Shown: piece after piece, positions 52,089 to 61,039 of the stretch | How positions within the stretch are numbered: position 1 is the first letter of the stretch | Layout: every line of letters begins with the position of its first letter | Source: Bradyrhizobium sp. BR13661 | GTDB taxonomy: Bacteria; Pseudomonadota; Alphaproteobacteria; Rhizobiales; Xanthobacteraceae | Direction of reading: 5' to 3' | NCBI RefSeq assembly: GCF_029892425.1 | Contig: NZ_JARXWB010000026.1 | Span: forward strand, 1-64,000 | Length of the DNA: 64,000 bases | Notes under the pieces: model-generated | Told to the model about the DNA's origin: nothing | The model's database searches: none | What the model saw: the letters and a program-made list of their open reading frames with translations, nothing else | Position numbers and translations under genes: made by a program

Positions 52089-52511
52089 ATGGCCATTGAA
52101 CGCACTTTCTCGATCATCAAGCCCGACGCCACCGCCCGTAACCTGACTGGCGCCGTGAACGCCGTGATCGAGAAGGCGGGCCTGCGCATCGTCGCGCAGA
52201 AGCGCATCCGCATGACCAAGGAACAGGCCGAGACCTTCTATGCTGTGCACAAGGCCCGTCCGTTCTTCGGCGAACTGGTCGAGTTCATGACCTCGGGCCC
52301 GGTCGTGGTCCAGGTCCTGGAAGGCGAGAACGCGATCGCCAAGTACCGCGACGCCATGGGCGCGACCGACCCGTCGAAGGCCGCCGAGGGCACCATCCGC
52401 AAGCTCTACGCCAAGTCCATCGGCGAGAACTCGGCTCATGGTTCGGATGCTCCTGAGACCGCCGCGATCGAGATCGCGCAGTTCTTCTCGGGCAACGAGA
52501 TCGTCGGTTAA
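52089..52511 (+). CDS. ndk: Nucleoside diphosphate kinase
   Basis: Transfers phosphate between nucleoside tri- and diphosphates. 140 aa, standard length. MAIERTFSIIKPDATARN is the family N-terminus. The phospho-acceptor histidine is in NSAHGSDAPETA (about residue 117, the NDK signature). KARPFFGELVEFMTSGPVV is also typical. TerC-type gene 33 bp downstream on the same strand, perhaps cotranscribed. Confidence 0.98.
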   Translation: MAIERTFSIIKPDATARNLTGAVNAVIEKAGLRIVAQKRIRMTKEQAETFYAVHKARPFFGELVEFMTSGPVVVQVLEGENAIAKYRDAMGATDPSKAAEGTIRKLYAKSIGENSAHGSDAPETAAIEIAQFFSGNEIVG

Positions 52512-52544
52512 TAGCCGACAGGTCAAGTCGACAGGGGACACATT

Positions 52545-53402
52545 GTGAACTGGCTTGGGCAGATCTTCGATCCCGCCACGATCGGGGCATTCCTCACCCA
52601 GTTTCGCAATGAGATGGCCGAACCGACCTTCTGGATCGCGGTCGGCAAGATCATCTGGATCAACGTCCTTTTGTCCGGCGACAACGCGCTGGTGATTGCG
52701 CTGGCCTGCCGTGGCCTGAAGCCGCGGCACCGGCTATGGGGGATGGTGCTGGGCGCCGGCGCCGCGGTGCTGCTGCGGATCATCTTCACCGGCATCGTCG
52801 CGAGCCTGATGGCTCTGCCGTACCTCAAGCTGGTCGGTGGCCTTGCGCTGATCGTGATCGCGGCAAAGCTGGTGGTGCCTGACAACGAGGAGGGGGACGT
52901 CGAGTCCGCCTCGCATCTGTGGCAGGCGGTCCAGATCGTCGTCGTCGCCGACATCGTGATGAGTCTGGACAACGTCATCGCGGTGGCTGCCGCCGCCAAT
53001 GGCAGCGCGCCGCTGCTGGTCCTCGGCCTTGCCATCTCGGTGCCGCTGATCGTTGCGGGCGCGGCGCTGATCATGGCGCTGCTCGCAAAGCTGCCGATCC
53101 TGGTCTGGGCCGGTGCGGCGCTGCTCGGCTGGATCGCCGGCGAGGTGATCGCGACCGATCCTGGGGTAGAGCCGAAGCTGCATTCGATCTCCGAAGGTCC
53201 GTTCGGCGCCTCCCTGGACAAGATGCTCGGCAGCCTGCACATCCCGCCGCAATTCGCCCATGGCGGGGCTGGTGCTGAATATGTATGCGCGGCACTTGGC
53301 GTCGTCGTCGTGCTGGTGGTCGGCTCGATCTGGCGCCGGCGCAGCATGCTTGCCGCCGCGCTCCAAGCCTCCGAGCAGCACGCCAAGGCGTCGGCGGAGT
53401 AA
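52545..53402 (+). CDS. TerC family membrane protein (YjbE-like)
   Basis: 285 aa from GTG 52545 with AGGGGA upstream. Seven to eight membrane helices. The TerC signature acidic motifs are present twice: VLLSGDNALVIALA (about residue 43-56) and VMSLDNVIAVAAAANGS (about residue 140). The middle loop VPDNEEGDVES is acidic. YjbE/TerC-like proteins have been linked to manganese or calcium export and metalation; the substrate here is inferred. It ends with a cytoplasmic Ala/Gln-rich tail. Last gene before a long palindrome. Confidence 0.85.
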   Translation: MNWLGQIFDPATIGAFLTQFRNEMAEPTFWIAVGKIIWINVLLSGDNALVIALACRGLKPRHRLWGMVLGAGAAVLLRIIFTGIVASLMALPYLKLVGGLALIVIAAKLVVPDNEEGDVESASHLWQAVQIVVVADIVMSLDNVIAVAAAANGSAPLLVLGLAISVPLIVAGAALIMALLAKLPILVWAGAALLGWIAGEVIATDPGVEPKLHSISEGPFGASLDKMLGSLHIPPQFAHGGAGAEYVCAALGVVVVLVVGSIWRRRSMLAAALQASEQHAKASAE

Positions 53403-53405
53403 TTC

Positions 53406-53446
53406 CTAGAGCTTCGCTTCTGATCGAATCAGAACCGAAGCTCTAG
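53406..53446. repeat. Strong hairpin element after the TerC gene
   Basis: CTAGAGCTTCGCTTCTGAT (53406-53424) pairs with ATCAGAACCGAAGCTCTAG (53428-53446), 19-bp arms with one mismatch and a 3-base loop. It sits between the convergent TerC and ppx genes and may stop both transcripts. Confidence 0.75.
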
Positions 53447-53454
53447 ATTCTTGT

Positions 53455-53508
53455 CTTGACGCGTTTCCTTCACGCGAACCGGTATCCACTTCGCTCGAAA
53501 ACGCTCTA
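53455..53508. repeat. Candidate dispersed repeat between TerC and ppx
   Basis: CTTGACGCGTTTCCTTCACG followed by CGAACCGGTATCCACTTCGC and AAAACGCTCTAG: a sequence type that I associate with frequent intergenic repetition in Bradyrhizobium. It includes GCGTTTCCTTCACGCGAA dyad halves and abuts the ppx stop. Confidence 0.5.
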
Positions 53509-55008
53509 GCGCCGCACGATCGAGCCGGAACGCCCGATCAGGCGGGCGAGCTGCTTGAAGCGGCTGCCGACCCGGTCGGCGACGAGATCGCCGAGCCTGT
53601 GCTCGAACACCAGCATCAGATTGCGCCCCCGGCTGCGGAAATGCGTGGCAGGCAGGACGCCCGGGCGCGCCGCCGAGATCAGATGCGCGACACGGAATGC
53701 CGCACCGAGCAGGCGGGCACGTTCGAGCTGCGCCGGCGTCAGCAATTCCTGTATCGTCAGCGGCGGCTGGTTCTCTTCGCTCAAGCCCGCATAGCGATAG
53801 AACACCGACAGTCCGACGAAGGCGCGCTCGCGGTGGTCGATCGCACCGAAATTGGCGTTGACCACGAGGCTCAGCGTCTGCTCGCCGCGATGATCAGGGT
53901 GGACGCGCCAGCCGATATCCGAGAGCAGACAGGCGGTGTGACGCAGGCGGCGGTCCTCCTCGGTCTCGCGCAGCTTCACCACGCGTGCGAGACGATCGGT
54001 CCAGGCCATCAGCTCGCGTGCATGCTTGGCCGAGCGCGAGAGCAGCTGGTTCAACTCTTCGGCCGCGCAGATCAGCCCGTCCTTGTGGCGCTCGGTCTCC
54101 GGCAGCTTCTCGTGCAGCAGGCCTTCGCGCACGCCGAAGGTCGAGAACACGATGGTCTTCGGCTGCGCGACGCGAATGATGTGCTCGAGCACGAGCGCTG
54201 CATAGGTGAGGAGCGGGCGCCGCGCGTCGGCGACGACTTCGATGTCGGCGAGCATGTCGACGGCGGCGAGGCGCCGCAGGCGGCGGGCAAAATCGAGCGC
54301 CTCGGCCGCGGGGATCGAATAGCCGTGCATCACCTGGAGCGGATAGCCGCTCTGGATGATGTGAATGCGTGCGAGCGCGCGCCAGGTGCCGCCAACCGCG
54401 TAGAAGGTGCGGCCGCGGCCGGTGGCAAGCTGCGGAACCGCGTCGATCGCCTCGCGCACGATGCGGTCTGCGCGCTTGAGCGATTTATGCGCGAGGTCCT
54501 GCAGCGCGAGGCCGCCGAGCGGCAGCGTCACGCCGCTGCGCACGCTGTTGCCGCGCACGTCGATCAGTTCGAGCGAGCCGCCGCCGAGATCGCCGACGAT
54601 GCCGTCGGGCCGGTGAATGCCCGAGATCACGCCGAGCGCCGACAGTTTTGCTTCGCGCGGTCCGGACAGGATCTCGATCTTCACGGCGCAGATGCGCTCG
54701 GCTTTCGCGATGAAGTCGGGGCCGTTGGAGGCGTCGCGGCAGGCGGCGGTCGCAATCGCGAATACGCGGCCGACCTGCATCACGCGGCACAGCGCGCGAA
54801 AGCGCTTCAGCGAGGTGAGAGCCTTGTCGACAGCGTCAGGGGCGAGCAGGCCCGTGCTCTGCACCTCGCGCCCGAGGCCGCACAGCGTCTTCTCGTTGAA
54901 GATCGGAATGAGGCTCCGTGCCAGCGCCTCGTAGACGACGAGACGGACGGAGTTGGAGCCGATGTCGATGACCGCGACGCTAGCGCCACGCTTGCGCGGC
55001 CGTTTCAC
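53506..55008 (-). CDS. ppx: Exopolyphosphatase (Ppx/GppA family)
   Basis: Hydrolyses inorganic polyphosphate or pppGpp. 500 aa. Actin-like ATPase fold: VAVIDIGSNSVRLVVYEAL (about residues 11-29) and IVGDLGGGSLELIDVRGN (about residue 138) are the phosphate loops. The C-terminal half carries the HD-like region (ACLLSDIGWRVHPDHRGEQT). Near the ppk gene on the same strand: the ppk stop and ppx start are 15 bp apart, so both enzymes of polyphosphate turnover are cotranscribed. Confidence 0.95.
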   Translation of the reverse strand: MKRPRKRGASVAVIDIGSNSVRLVVYEALARSLIPIFNEKTLCGLGREVQSTGLLAPDAVDKALTSLKRFRALCRVMQVGRVFAIATAACRDASNGPDFIAKAERICAVKIEILSGPREAKLSALGVISGIHRPDGIVGDLGGGSLELIDVRGNSVRSGVTLPLGGLALQDLAHKSLKRADRIVREAIDAVPQLATGRGRTFYAVGGTWRALARIHIIQSGYPLQVMHGYSIPAAEALDFARRLRRLAAVDMLADIEVVADARRPLLTYAALVLEHIIRVAQPKTIVFSTFGVREGLLHEKLPETERHKDGLICAAEELNQLLSRSAKHARELMAWTDRLARVVKLRETEEDRRLRHTACLLSDIGWRVHPDHRGEQTLSLVVNANFGAIDHRERAFVGLSVFYRYAGLSEENQPPLTIQELLTPAQLERARLLGAAFRVAHLISAARPGVLPATHFRSRGRNLMLVFEHRLGDLVADRVGSRFKQLARLIGRSGSIVRR

Positions 55009-55023
55009 GGCAAGGATCTCCGG

Positions 55024-57228
55024 TCAGGACTGATGGCGTTCGTTTCGGCGCGTGAGACGGCGCGGCGAGGATTCCTTGAGCGACTTTCCACGGCCAGACA
55101 GACTCGGATTTGTCATGAAGTAGTTGTGCACGTTGAAAGGCTCCTCGCCTTTCGCGGCCTTCATACGCGTTGAGGACCCGTCCGGCAACAATTGCCAGCT
55201 CTGCTCATTGTCCTTGAGATTCGCGACCATGATCTGTTCGAGAACCTGCTGATGCACCGTGGGATTTTGCAGCGGACACAGCACTTCGACACGGCGGTCG
55301 AGGTTGCGCGGCATCATATCGGCCGACGAGATATACACAGCCGCTTTCGCGCTCGGCAGGCCCTGGCCCATACCGAAGCAGTAGATTCGCCCGTGTTCCA
55401 GGAATCGTCCGATGATCGACTTGACGCGGATGTTCTCCGACAGGCCGGGAATGCCGGGGCGGAGGCAGCAGATACCGCGCACCACCAGCTCGACCTGTAC
55501 GCCAGCCTGTGACGCTTCATAGAGCGCATCGATGATATCGGGGTCGACAAGCGCATTCATCTTCATCCAGACCGCGCCGGGCTTGCCGTGACGGGCGTGC
55601 TCGGTCTCGCCCTGGATGTGCTCGATGATGCGCTTGCGCAAGGTCAGCGGCGACACCGCCATCTTTTCCAGATCGCTCGGTGCGGCATAGCCCGTGATGA
55701 AGTTGAACACACGCGCGGCGTCGCGGCCGATGGTCGGCTCCGAGGTGAAATAGGAGAGGTCCGTATAGATACGCGCGGTGACCGGGTGATAATTGCCGGT
55801 GCCGGTATGGACGTAGGTAGTGAGGCTGCCGCCCTCGCGGCGCACCACCATCGAGAGCTTTGCGTGTGTCTTCAGTTCGAGGAAGCCGTAAACGACCTGC
55901 ACGCCGGCGCGTTCGAGGTCGCGCGCCCAGCGGATGTTGGCTTCTTCGTCGAAGCGCGCCTTCAGCTCGATCAGCGCGGTGACGGATTTGCCGGCCTCGG
56001 CCGCTTCGGCAAGCGTGCGCACGATCGGGGAGTTGTTGGAGGTGCGGTAGAGCGTCTGCTTGATCGCGACGACGTCGGGATCGCGCGCCGCCTGTTGCAG
56101 GAACTGCACCACCACGTCGAAGGATTCGTAGGGGTGATGGACGATCAGGTCTTTCTGCCTGATGGCGGCGAAGATATCCCCGCCATGCTCGCGCACGCGC
56201 TCGGGATGGCGCGGCACGTAAGGGGTGAATTCGAGGTCGGGCCGGTCGAGCCGGGTAAGCTGCGAGAGCTCATTCATCGCAAGCACGCCGTCGACCAGGA
56301 AGACTTCGTCGTCGGCAGCCGACAGCGCGTGCTGTACGAAGCTGCGCAGCTGCTCCGGCATCTTGGCGTCGATCTCGAGCCGGATCACCGATCCGCGGCG
56401 GCGGCGCTTCAGCGCGGTCTCGAACAGGCGGACGAGGTCTTCGGCCTCTTCCTCGATTTCGAGCTCGGAGTCGCGGATGATGCGGAAGGCGCCCTGGCCG
56501 TGGAGACTGTAGCCGGGGAACAGGCGGTTGATGAACAGGCCGGTTGCTTGCTCCAGCGAGATCAGGCGGACCTTGCCCTCGGCCGGCAGGCGGATGAAGC
56601 GATCGATCTTGCCGGGCATGCGGATCAGCGCATTCATCGGCTTGCCGTCGGCCTCGCGCGTGAGCTGAAGCGCGATGGTGAAGCCGAGGCTCGGGATGAA
56701 CGGGAAGGGGTGGGCCGGATCGATCGCCAACGGCGTCAGCAGCGGGAACACGTTGTTGAGGAAATAATCCTCGAGCCAGGTCCGCTCCGCCTTGGTGACG
56801 TCCTTGCCGTCGACCAGCACGATGCCGACGCCGGCGAGCGTGCCACGCAAATCGCCCCAGATCGCCTGCTGATCGCTGGCGAGCTGGGAGACGGTGCGGT
56901 TGATCAACGCGAGCTGCTCCGAGGGCGTCAGGCCGTCCGGCGCGCGTTCGGCAATGCCCTCGCGCACCTGTGCCTTGATGCCGGCAACGCGGACCATGAA
57001 GAACTCGTCGAGGTTATTTGCCGAAATCGACAGGAAGCGCACCCGCTCCAGCACCGGATGGTTGGTGTTGACCGATTCCTCCAGGACGCGGCGGTTGAAG
57101 TGCAGCCAGGACAGCTCACGATTGATGAATCGCTCGGGGCTCGAGGCGATCGCCGGCAGACCCTCGGTCTCTGTGGCTTTCTCTTTACTTTCAACAGCTT
57201 GCACGGAGTCCATGAGAAGTCGGTCCAT
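55024..57228 (-). CDS. ppk: Polyphosphate kinase 1
   Basis: Makes inorganic polyphosphate from ATP. About 734 aa from ATG 57228 (GGGGCGAACTGG upstream); ATG 57213 (MDSVQAVES) would also be a good start, while the frame reaches 57318. The Ppk N-domain has FINRELSWLHFNRRVLEE. Middle and C1/C2 domains include KARFDEEANIRWARDLERAG, LKTHAKLSMVVRREGG (catalytic-region His) and THGTGNYHP-like VHTGTGNYHP, plus the second phospholipase-D-like half (SADMMPRNLDRRVEVLCP). Followed by ppx. Confidence 0.96.
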   Translation of the reverse strand: MDRLLMDSVQAVESKEKATETEGLPAIASSPERFINRELSWLHFNRRVLEESVNTNHPVLERVRFLSISANNLDEFFMVRVAGIKAQVREGIAERAPDGLTPSEQLALINRTVSQLASDQQAIWGDLRGTLAGVGIVLVDGKDVTKAERTWLEDYFLNNVFPLLTPLAIDPAHPFPFIPSLGFTIALQLTREADGKPMNALIRMPGKIDRFIRLPAEGKVRLISLEQATGLFINRLFPGYSLHGQGAFRIIRDSELEIEEEAEDLVRLFETALKRRRRGSVIRLEIDAKMPEQLRSFVQHALSAADDEVFLVDGVLAMNELSQLTRLDRPDLEFTPYVPRHPERVREHGGDIFAAIRQKDLIVHHPYESFDVVVQFLQQAARDPDVVAIKQTLYRTSNNSPIVRTLAEAAEAGKSVTALIELKARFDEEANIRWARDLERAGVQVVYGFLELKTHAKLSMVVRREGGSLTTYVHTGTGNYHPVTARIYTDLSYFTSEPTIGRDAARVFNFITGYAAPSDLEKMAVSPLTLRKRIIEHIQGETEHARHGKPGAVWMKMNALVDPDIIDALYEASQAGVQVELVVRGICCLRPGIPGLSENIRVKSIIGRFLEHGRIYCFGMGQGLPSAKAAVYISSADMMPRNLDRRVEVLCPLQNPTVHQQVLEQIMVANLKDNEQSWQLLPDGSSTRMKAAKGEEPFNVHNYFMTNPSLSGRGKSLKESSPRRLTRRNERHQS

Positions 57229-57345
57229 CCAGTTCGCCCCAATTTGCGACTTATGCGCAAAATCGGCCGGAGCATGTGTTAATGCGATGACGTTTCGATG
57301 ACATTCATGTTCCACCACCGCCCCGCGTCAAGCGGAGCGTGAGGA

Positions 57346-58068
57346 TCAGGCATCGCGAAGCAGCTCTGCGGCGAGCGCCCGGGTAACGGGGCGGCCGAGC
57401 CGCAGCGCCTCGCTGTCGAGCTGCTCCACCGCGCGGCGGGCGGCGGCTGACGAGCGCTCCAGCCGGGTTGCGAGGTAGCTGACCACGCTTTCATCGACGT
57501 TGAGCTGGCGGTCGGCGCAGAACTTGACGATCAGGCCGCGGAACAGCTGGTCGTCCGGCTGGGCGAGCGAGATCACGGGAATGGTCCGAAGCCGCGAGCG
57601 CAGGTCGCGGAGTTCGACCTCGATCGCAGCCGGCGCCTCGCGGCCGGTGAACAGCACATAAGCCCCGTCCTCGCGGGCGAGGTTCATCAGGTGGAAGAGG
57701 GCGCGCTCGTCAAAATCGCCCGCCTTGAGATCCTCGACCACCAATGCGCCGGTTGCGAGCGCGCCAGGGACGTCGGCTGCGGTCAGCGCATTGGCGGTGG
57801 TCGAGCGGGCGCCGGCCTCCTCGGCCCAGATCGCGGCCAGATGGCTCTTGCCGGAGCCTTCGGGGCCGGCGAGCCACATGATCCGGTTCGGCCATTCCGG
57901 CCAGCCGTCGACCAGGGCGAGACCGGCGGCATTGGCAGGGCCCTCCAGGAAATTGTCCCGGCTGAGGCTCTCCGCATGCGGAAGCGAAAATGCCAATTGT
58001 CGGGGGTGAACGCGGCCTGCCACGCTTGCTTTGCTCCGTGCCGGCGCGCCGGCCTTGTCTGAAGACAT
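57346..58068 (-). CDS. hdaA: HdaA/DnaA-related replication regulator
   Basis: 240 aa, one AAA+ domain related to DnaA domain III without the DNA-binding domain. RQLAFSLPHAESLSRDNFL is the Hda start. Walker A is LAGPEGSGKSHLAAIWAEEA (about residue 69); ALVVEDLKAGDF is the Walker B region. LRDLRSRLRTIPVISLAQPD matches the sensor region. It should bind the sliding clamp through its N-terminal QLAFSLP-type motif and promote DnaA-ATP hydrolysis. Gene order after ppk is conserved. Confidence 0.9.
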   Translation of the reverse strand: MSSDKAGAPARSKASVAGRVHPRQLAFSLPHAESLSRDNFLEGPANAAGLALVDGWPEWPNRIMWLAGPEGSGKSHLAAIWAEEAGARSTTANALTAADVPGALATGALVVEDLKAGDFDERALFHLMNLAREDGAYVLFTGREAPAAIEVELRDLRSRLRTIPVISLAQPDDQLFRGLIVKFCADRQLNVDESVVSYLATRLERSSAAARRAVEQLDSEALRLGRPVTRALAAELLRDA

Positions 58069-58153
58069 TCGATTTATTCGATCGAGACTTGTTATGCGAT
58101 CGGGACTTGGCCTTTTGCGGGGCCGTCTCCCGGTTCATTTGGCTTCGATCGTG

Positions 58154-58195
58154 CAACTTGGCTTCAGCAACTTGGCTTCAGCTACTTGGCTTCAA
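58154..58195. repeat. 14-bp tandem repeat across a stop codon
   Basis: Three near-copies of CAACTTGGCTTCAG start at 58154, 58168 and 58182; the third contains the stop of the phosphatidyltransferase. On the minus strand each gives a GAAGCCAAG unit (Glu-Ala-Lys codons). ACGATCGAAGCCAAATGA further on again spells Thr-Ile-Glu-Ala-Lys-stop, like the present C-terminus. Suggests a small duplication that renewed the stop. Confidence 0.7.
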
Positions 58196-58724
58196 TAGTA
58201 CTCATGTGCCGCAGCCACTCGACCAGGTAGAGCGACACGGAAGACAGGGTGAACACGGTGACGAGGCCCATCAGAATTATATCATAGGGCGCCGGCTTGA
58301 AGCCGAAGGCGAGGGCGGCCAGCACCAGCGCCGCATAGGCGACCTGGGCCGCTGTGTTTAGCTTGGATACCTTCGAGGGCCTCATCTTGACCGGCTTGTC
58401 GAACAGCCAGGACACGATCACCGCGGTGACGATCATGATGTCGCGGGAGACCACCAGGATCACGATCCAGCGCGGGATATCGCCCCAGATGCCGAGCGAC
58501 AGGTAGATCGACACCAGCAGCGCCTTGTCGGCCAGCGGATCGAGCAGGGCGCCGAGCTCGCTGGTCATGTTGAAGCGCTTGGCCAGGAAGCCGTCGACGG
58601 CGTCGCTGATGCCTGCGATCAGGAAGACGGCGAACGCCACCTCCATTTGGCTCGATACGATGGCCCAGACGATGATCGGGACCAGCATGATGCGGCCCAG
58701 GGTAATGATGTTCGGAATACTCAC
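58182..58724 (-). CDS. CDP-alcohol phosphatidyltransferase (PgsA-like)
   Basis: 180 aa from GTG 58724, with GGGAAG six bases upstream. About five membrane helices. The CDP-OH-P signature is complete: SDAVDGFLAKRFNMTSELGA followed by LLDPLADKALL (D-x2-D-G-x2-A-x-R...G-x3-D-x3-D, about residues 39-66). Predicted synthesis of phosphatidylglycerol phosphate or another phospholipid from CDP-diacylglycerol; which acceptor is not certain. The stop is inside a 14-bp tandem repeat. Divergent from purM. Confidence 0.88.
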   Translation of the reverse strand: MSIPNIITLGRIMLVPIIVWAIVSSQMEVAFAVFLIAGISDAVDGFLAKRFNMTSELGALLDPLADKALLVSIYLSLGIWGDIPRWIVILVVSRDIMIVTAVIVSWLFDKPVKMRPSKVSKLNTAAQVAYAALVLAALAFGFKPAPYDIILMGLVTVFTLSSVSLYLVEWLRHMSTIEAK

Positions 58725-58878
58725 GCGGCGCTTCCCGGCACCCGGCCTGACCTTGAAACCCGGCCCTTTGGGGGCTGAACCGGTTGATATCTACATAGTA
58801 TAGGCAGGCGCGCCACGCTTGCCATTGCGCGTCCCCGGAATTCGACGTAACCAGCCGCAAACCCACTGGAAATCGGGC

Positions 58879-59952
58879 ATGACCCTCCGCAAAAACGGCC
58901 TCACTTACGCCGATTCAGGCGTTGATATCGACGCCGGCAACCGCCTGGTCGACCTGATCAAGCCGATGGTGCGCGCCACCGCACGGCCCGGGGCAGACGC
59001 CGAGATCGGCGGCTTTGGCGGGCTGTTCGACCTCAAGGCGGCCGGCTTCAAGGACCCCGTCCTGGTTGCGGCCACGGATGGCGTCGGAACCAAGGTCAAG
59101 ATCGCGATCGAGACCGGCCTGCATGGCGGGATCGGCATCGACCTCGTTGCCATGAGCGTCAACGACCTCGTCGTGCAGGGCGCCGAGCCGCTGTTCTTCC
59201 TGGACTATTTCGCCTGCGGCAAGCTTGATCCGGAGGCCACCGCCTCGATCGTCGCCGGCGTTGCCGAAGGTTGCCGGGAATCCGGCTGCGCCCTGATCGG
59301 CGGCGAGACCGCCGAGATGCCCGGCCTCTATAAGGACGGCGACTACGACCTTGGTGGCTTTGCCGTCGGCGCCGCCGAGCGTGGCACGCTGCTGCCGCGC
59401 AAGGACATCGCCGCGGGCGACGCGGTGATTGGCCTTGCCTCATCCGGGGTGCATTCCAACGGCTTCTCGCTGGTGCGCAAGATCGTGGAACAGTCCGGCC
59501 TCGGCTTTGAGGCGCAGGCGCCGTTCGCGCCGGTCATGACACTCGGTGGCGCGCTGCTGACGCCGACGCGGCTCTACGTCAAATCGTGCCTGCGCGCGAT
59601 CCGCGAGACCGGCGCGGTGAAGGGCCTCGCCCACATTACCGGCGGCGGCTTCACCGATAACATTCCGCGCGTGCTGCCTGATCATCTCGGCGTCGGCATT
59701 GACCTCGCGCGCCTGCCGGTTTTGCCGGTGTTCAAATGGTTGGCGGCGCAAGCCGGCATCGCCGAGCTCGAAATGCTCAGGACCTTCAACTGCGGTATCG
59801 GCATGGTTGCGATTGTCGAGCCCGACAAGGTCGATGAGGTCGCGCGGGTCTTCACCGACGCCGGCGAGACCGTCGCGCAGCTTGGCACCGTGATACCGGC
59901 CGAGGGCGAACATCGCGTTGTCTATAACGGCCAGCTCGACCTGGCGCTGTGA
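58879..59952 (+). CDS. purM: Phosphoribosylformylglycinamidine cyclo-ligase
   Basis: AIR synthetase, fifth step of purine synthesis. 357 aa from ATG 58879 (MTLRKNGLTYADSGVDIDAG); the frame extends upstream to 58819 but that part looks non-native. ATP/metal motifs: VAATDGVGTKVKIAIE, ALIGGETAEMPGLYKDGDYD and GHxxGGGF-like LAHITGGGFTDNIPRVLP. The TGA stop overlaps the purN ATG. Confidence 0.97.
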   Translation: MTLRKNGLTYADSGVDIDAGNRLVDLIKPMVRATARPGADAEIGGFGGLFDLKAAGFKDPVLVAATDGVGTKVKIAIETGLHGGIGIDLVAMSVNDLVVQGAEPLFFLDYFACGKLDPEATASIVAGVAEGCRESGCALIGGETAEMPGLYKDGDYDLGGFAVGAAERGTLLPRKDIAAGDAVIGLASSGVHSNGFSLVRKIVEQSGLGFEAQAPFAPVMTLGGALLTPTRLYVKSCLRAIRETGAVKGLAHITGGGFTDNIPRVLPDHLGVGIDLARLPVLPVFKWLAAQAGIAELEMLRTFNCGIGMVAIVEPDKVDEVARVFTDAGETVAQLGTVIPAEGEHRVVYNGQLDLAL

Positions 59953-60605
59953 TGAAGCGCCGCGTCGCCATCCTGATCTCCGGCCGCGGTTCCAACATGT
60001 CCGCGCTGATCAAGGCAGCCACCGCGCCGGATTTCCCGGCGGAGATTTCGCTCGTCATCTCGAACAAGGCCGACGCATTCGGGCTCGAACGAGCCAAGGC
60101 GGCTGGCGTGACCACGCTGGTGATCGAAAGCAAGCCGTTCGGCAAGGATCGCGCCGGCTTCGAGAAAGTGCTGCAAGACGCGCTCGACCAGCACGGCATC
60201 GAGCTGATCTGTCTCGGCGGCTTCATGCGCCTGTTCACCGCGGAATTCGCGAGGGCTTGGTACGGGCGGATGCTCAACATCCACCCGTCGCTGCTGCCGT
60301 CATTCCCGGGCCTGGATCCGCACGGCCAGGCTTTGCGCGCCGGTGTGAAACTGTCTGGTGCGACAGTGCATTTCGTGATCCCCGAGACCGATGCGGGCCC
60401 GATCGTGATGCAGGGCGCGGTGCCGGTCAGCGATCACGACACGGCGGAGACGCTGTCGGAGCGCATCCTCGAAGTCGAGCACCGCATCTATCCCGCGGCG
60501 CTGAGCCTGCTTGCGAACGGCAAGGTCAAGATCGAGGGCGACGTCTGCACGACGGCGGGCAGCGGGAGCCTGGAGAACTATCTGGTCTCGCCGGTGCTGT
60601 CGTAG
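59952..60605 (+). CDS. purN: Phosphoribosylglycinamide formyltransferase
   Basis: 10-formyl-THF-dependent GAR transformylase, third step of purine synthesis. 217 aa. MKRRVAILISGRGSNMSALI with the phosphate loop; LNIHPSLLPSFPGLD holds the catalytic Asn-His pair (about residue 107); VIPETDAGPIVMQ holds the catalytic Asp (about residue 145). ATG 59952 overlaps the purM stop (TGATG), the usual purMN coupling. A GTG at 59949 in frame is less likely. Confidence 0.97.
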   Translation: MKRRVAILISGRGSNMSALIKAATAPDFPAEISLVISNKADAFGLERAKAAGVTTLVIESKPFGKDRAGFEKVLQDALDQHGIELICLGGFMRLFTAEFARAWYGRMLNIHPSLLPSFPGLDPHGQALRAGVKLSGATVHFVIPETDAGPIVMQGAVPVSDHDTAETLSERILEVEHRIYPAALSLLANGKVKIEGDVCTTAGSGSLENYLVSPVLS

Positions 60606-60620
60606 GCCCAAGCCGAGGAT

Positions 60621-60962
60621 TCACTCAAGGTAGTCCGCGGCTTCACCGTTGCGAAGATAACCATAGATGCGGAAACCCTCGGCGGTCTCCTCGCCTGCAA
60701 ATCGGATGCGCTTCAGGATTGCTCGGACGACATCACGCCGTAAGGCCTCCTTTGCCGACAATTCGACCCATTCGATCCGGTCCCAGCCGATTTCCAGCCA
60801 ATGGTAGAACCATTCGCCATCCCACTGGTCGACCTGGGAGCATTCCAAGCTCTTGCACCGAAACTTGGGACGAACAGCATTATCTAGGTCGAGCATCGCG
60901 GCCCGCAGTTCGCGCCATTTCGTGTCATTAGCGGCTGAGTAATAGTTGGACTGCTCGGCCAA
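60621..60962 (-). CDS. Conserved hypothetical protein, 113 aa
   Basis: Soluble protein with a Trp-rich core: TKWRELRAAMLDLDNAVRPK, then WDGEWFYHWLEIGWDRIEWV and IRFAGEETAEGFRIYGYL. This looks like a small alpha/beta domain; it may belong to the DUF6678 group (tentative recollection). No signal peptide or catalytic motif. It lies between purN, whose stop is 15 bp away convergently, and the cspA gene on the same strand. Stop at 60621. Confidence 0.7.
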   Translation of the reverse strand: MAEQSNYYSAANDTKWRELRAAMLDLDNAVRPKFRCKSLECSQVDQWDGEWFYHWLEIGWDRIEWVELSAKEALRRDVVRAILKRIRFAGEETAEGFRIYGYLRNGEAADYLE

Positions 60963-60982
60963 GCGTTCCCCCCAAACAAAAT

Positions 60983-61001
60983 CCCCCGGCAGAGCCGGGG
61001 G
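60983..61001 (-). terminator. Terminator downstream of the cold-shock gene
   Basis: CCCCCGGC-AGA-GCCGGGGG: 8-bp GC stem; on the minus strand followed by ATTTTGTTTGG. It is 39 bp after the cspA stop and just before the 60962 gene's start. Confidence 0.8.
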
Positions 61002-61039
61002 CCAACGTCATGTTCTCTCGCGCTGAGCTTTGAGAGAAA

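Noticed and set aside
53599..55173. 524-codon plus-strand frame opposite ppx
   Set aside because: Antisense shadow of ppx that runs into the end of ppk.
55588..57282. 564-codon plus-strand frame opposite ppk
   Set aside because: Antisense shadow of ppk, without recognisable motif.
57710..58156. 148-codon minus-strand frame overlapping hdaA
   Set aside because: It uses another frame of hdaA; only its first residues lie outside, and the rest is Arg/Pro-rich noise.
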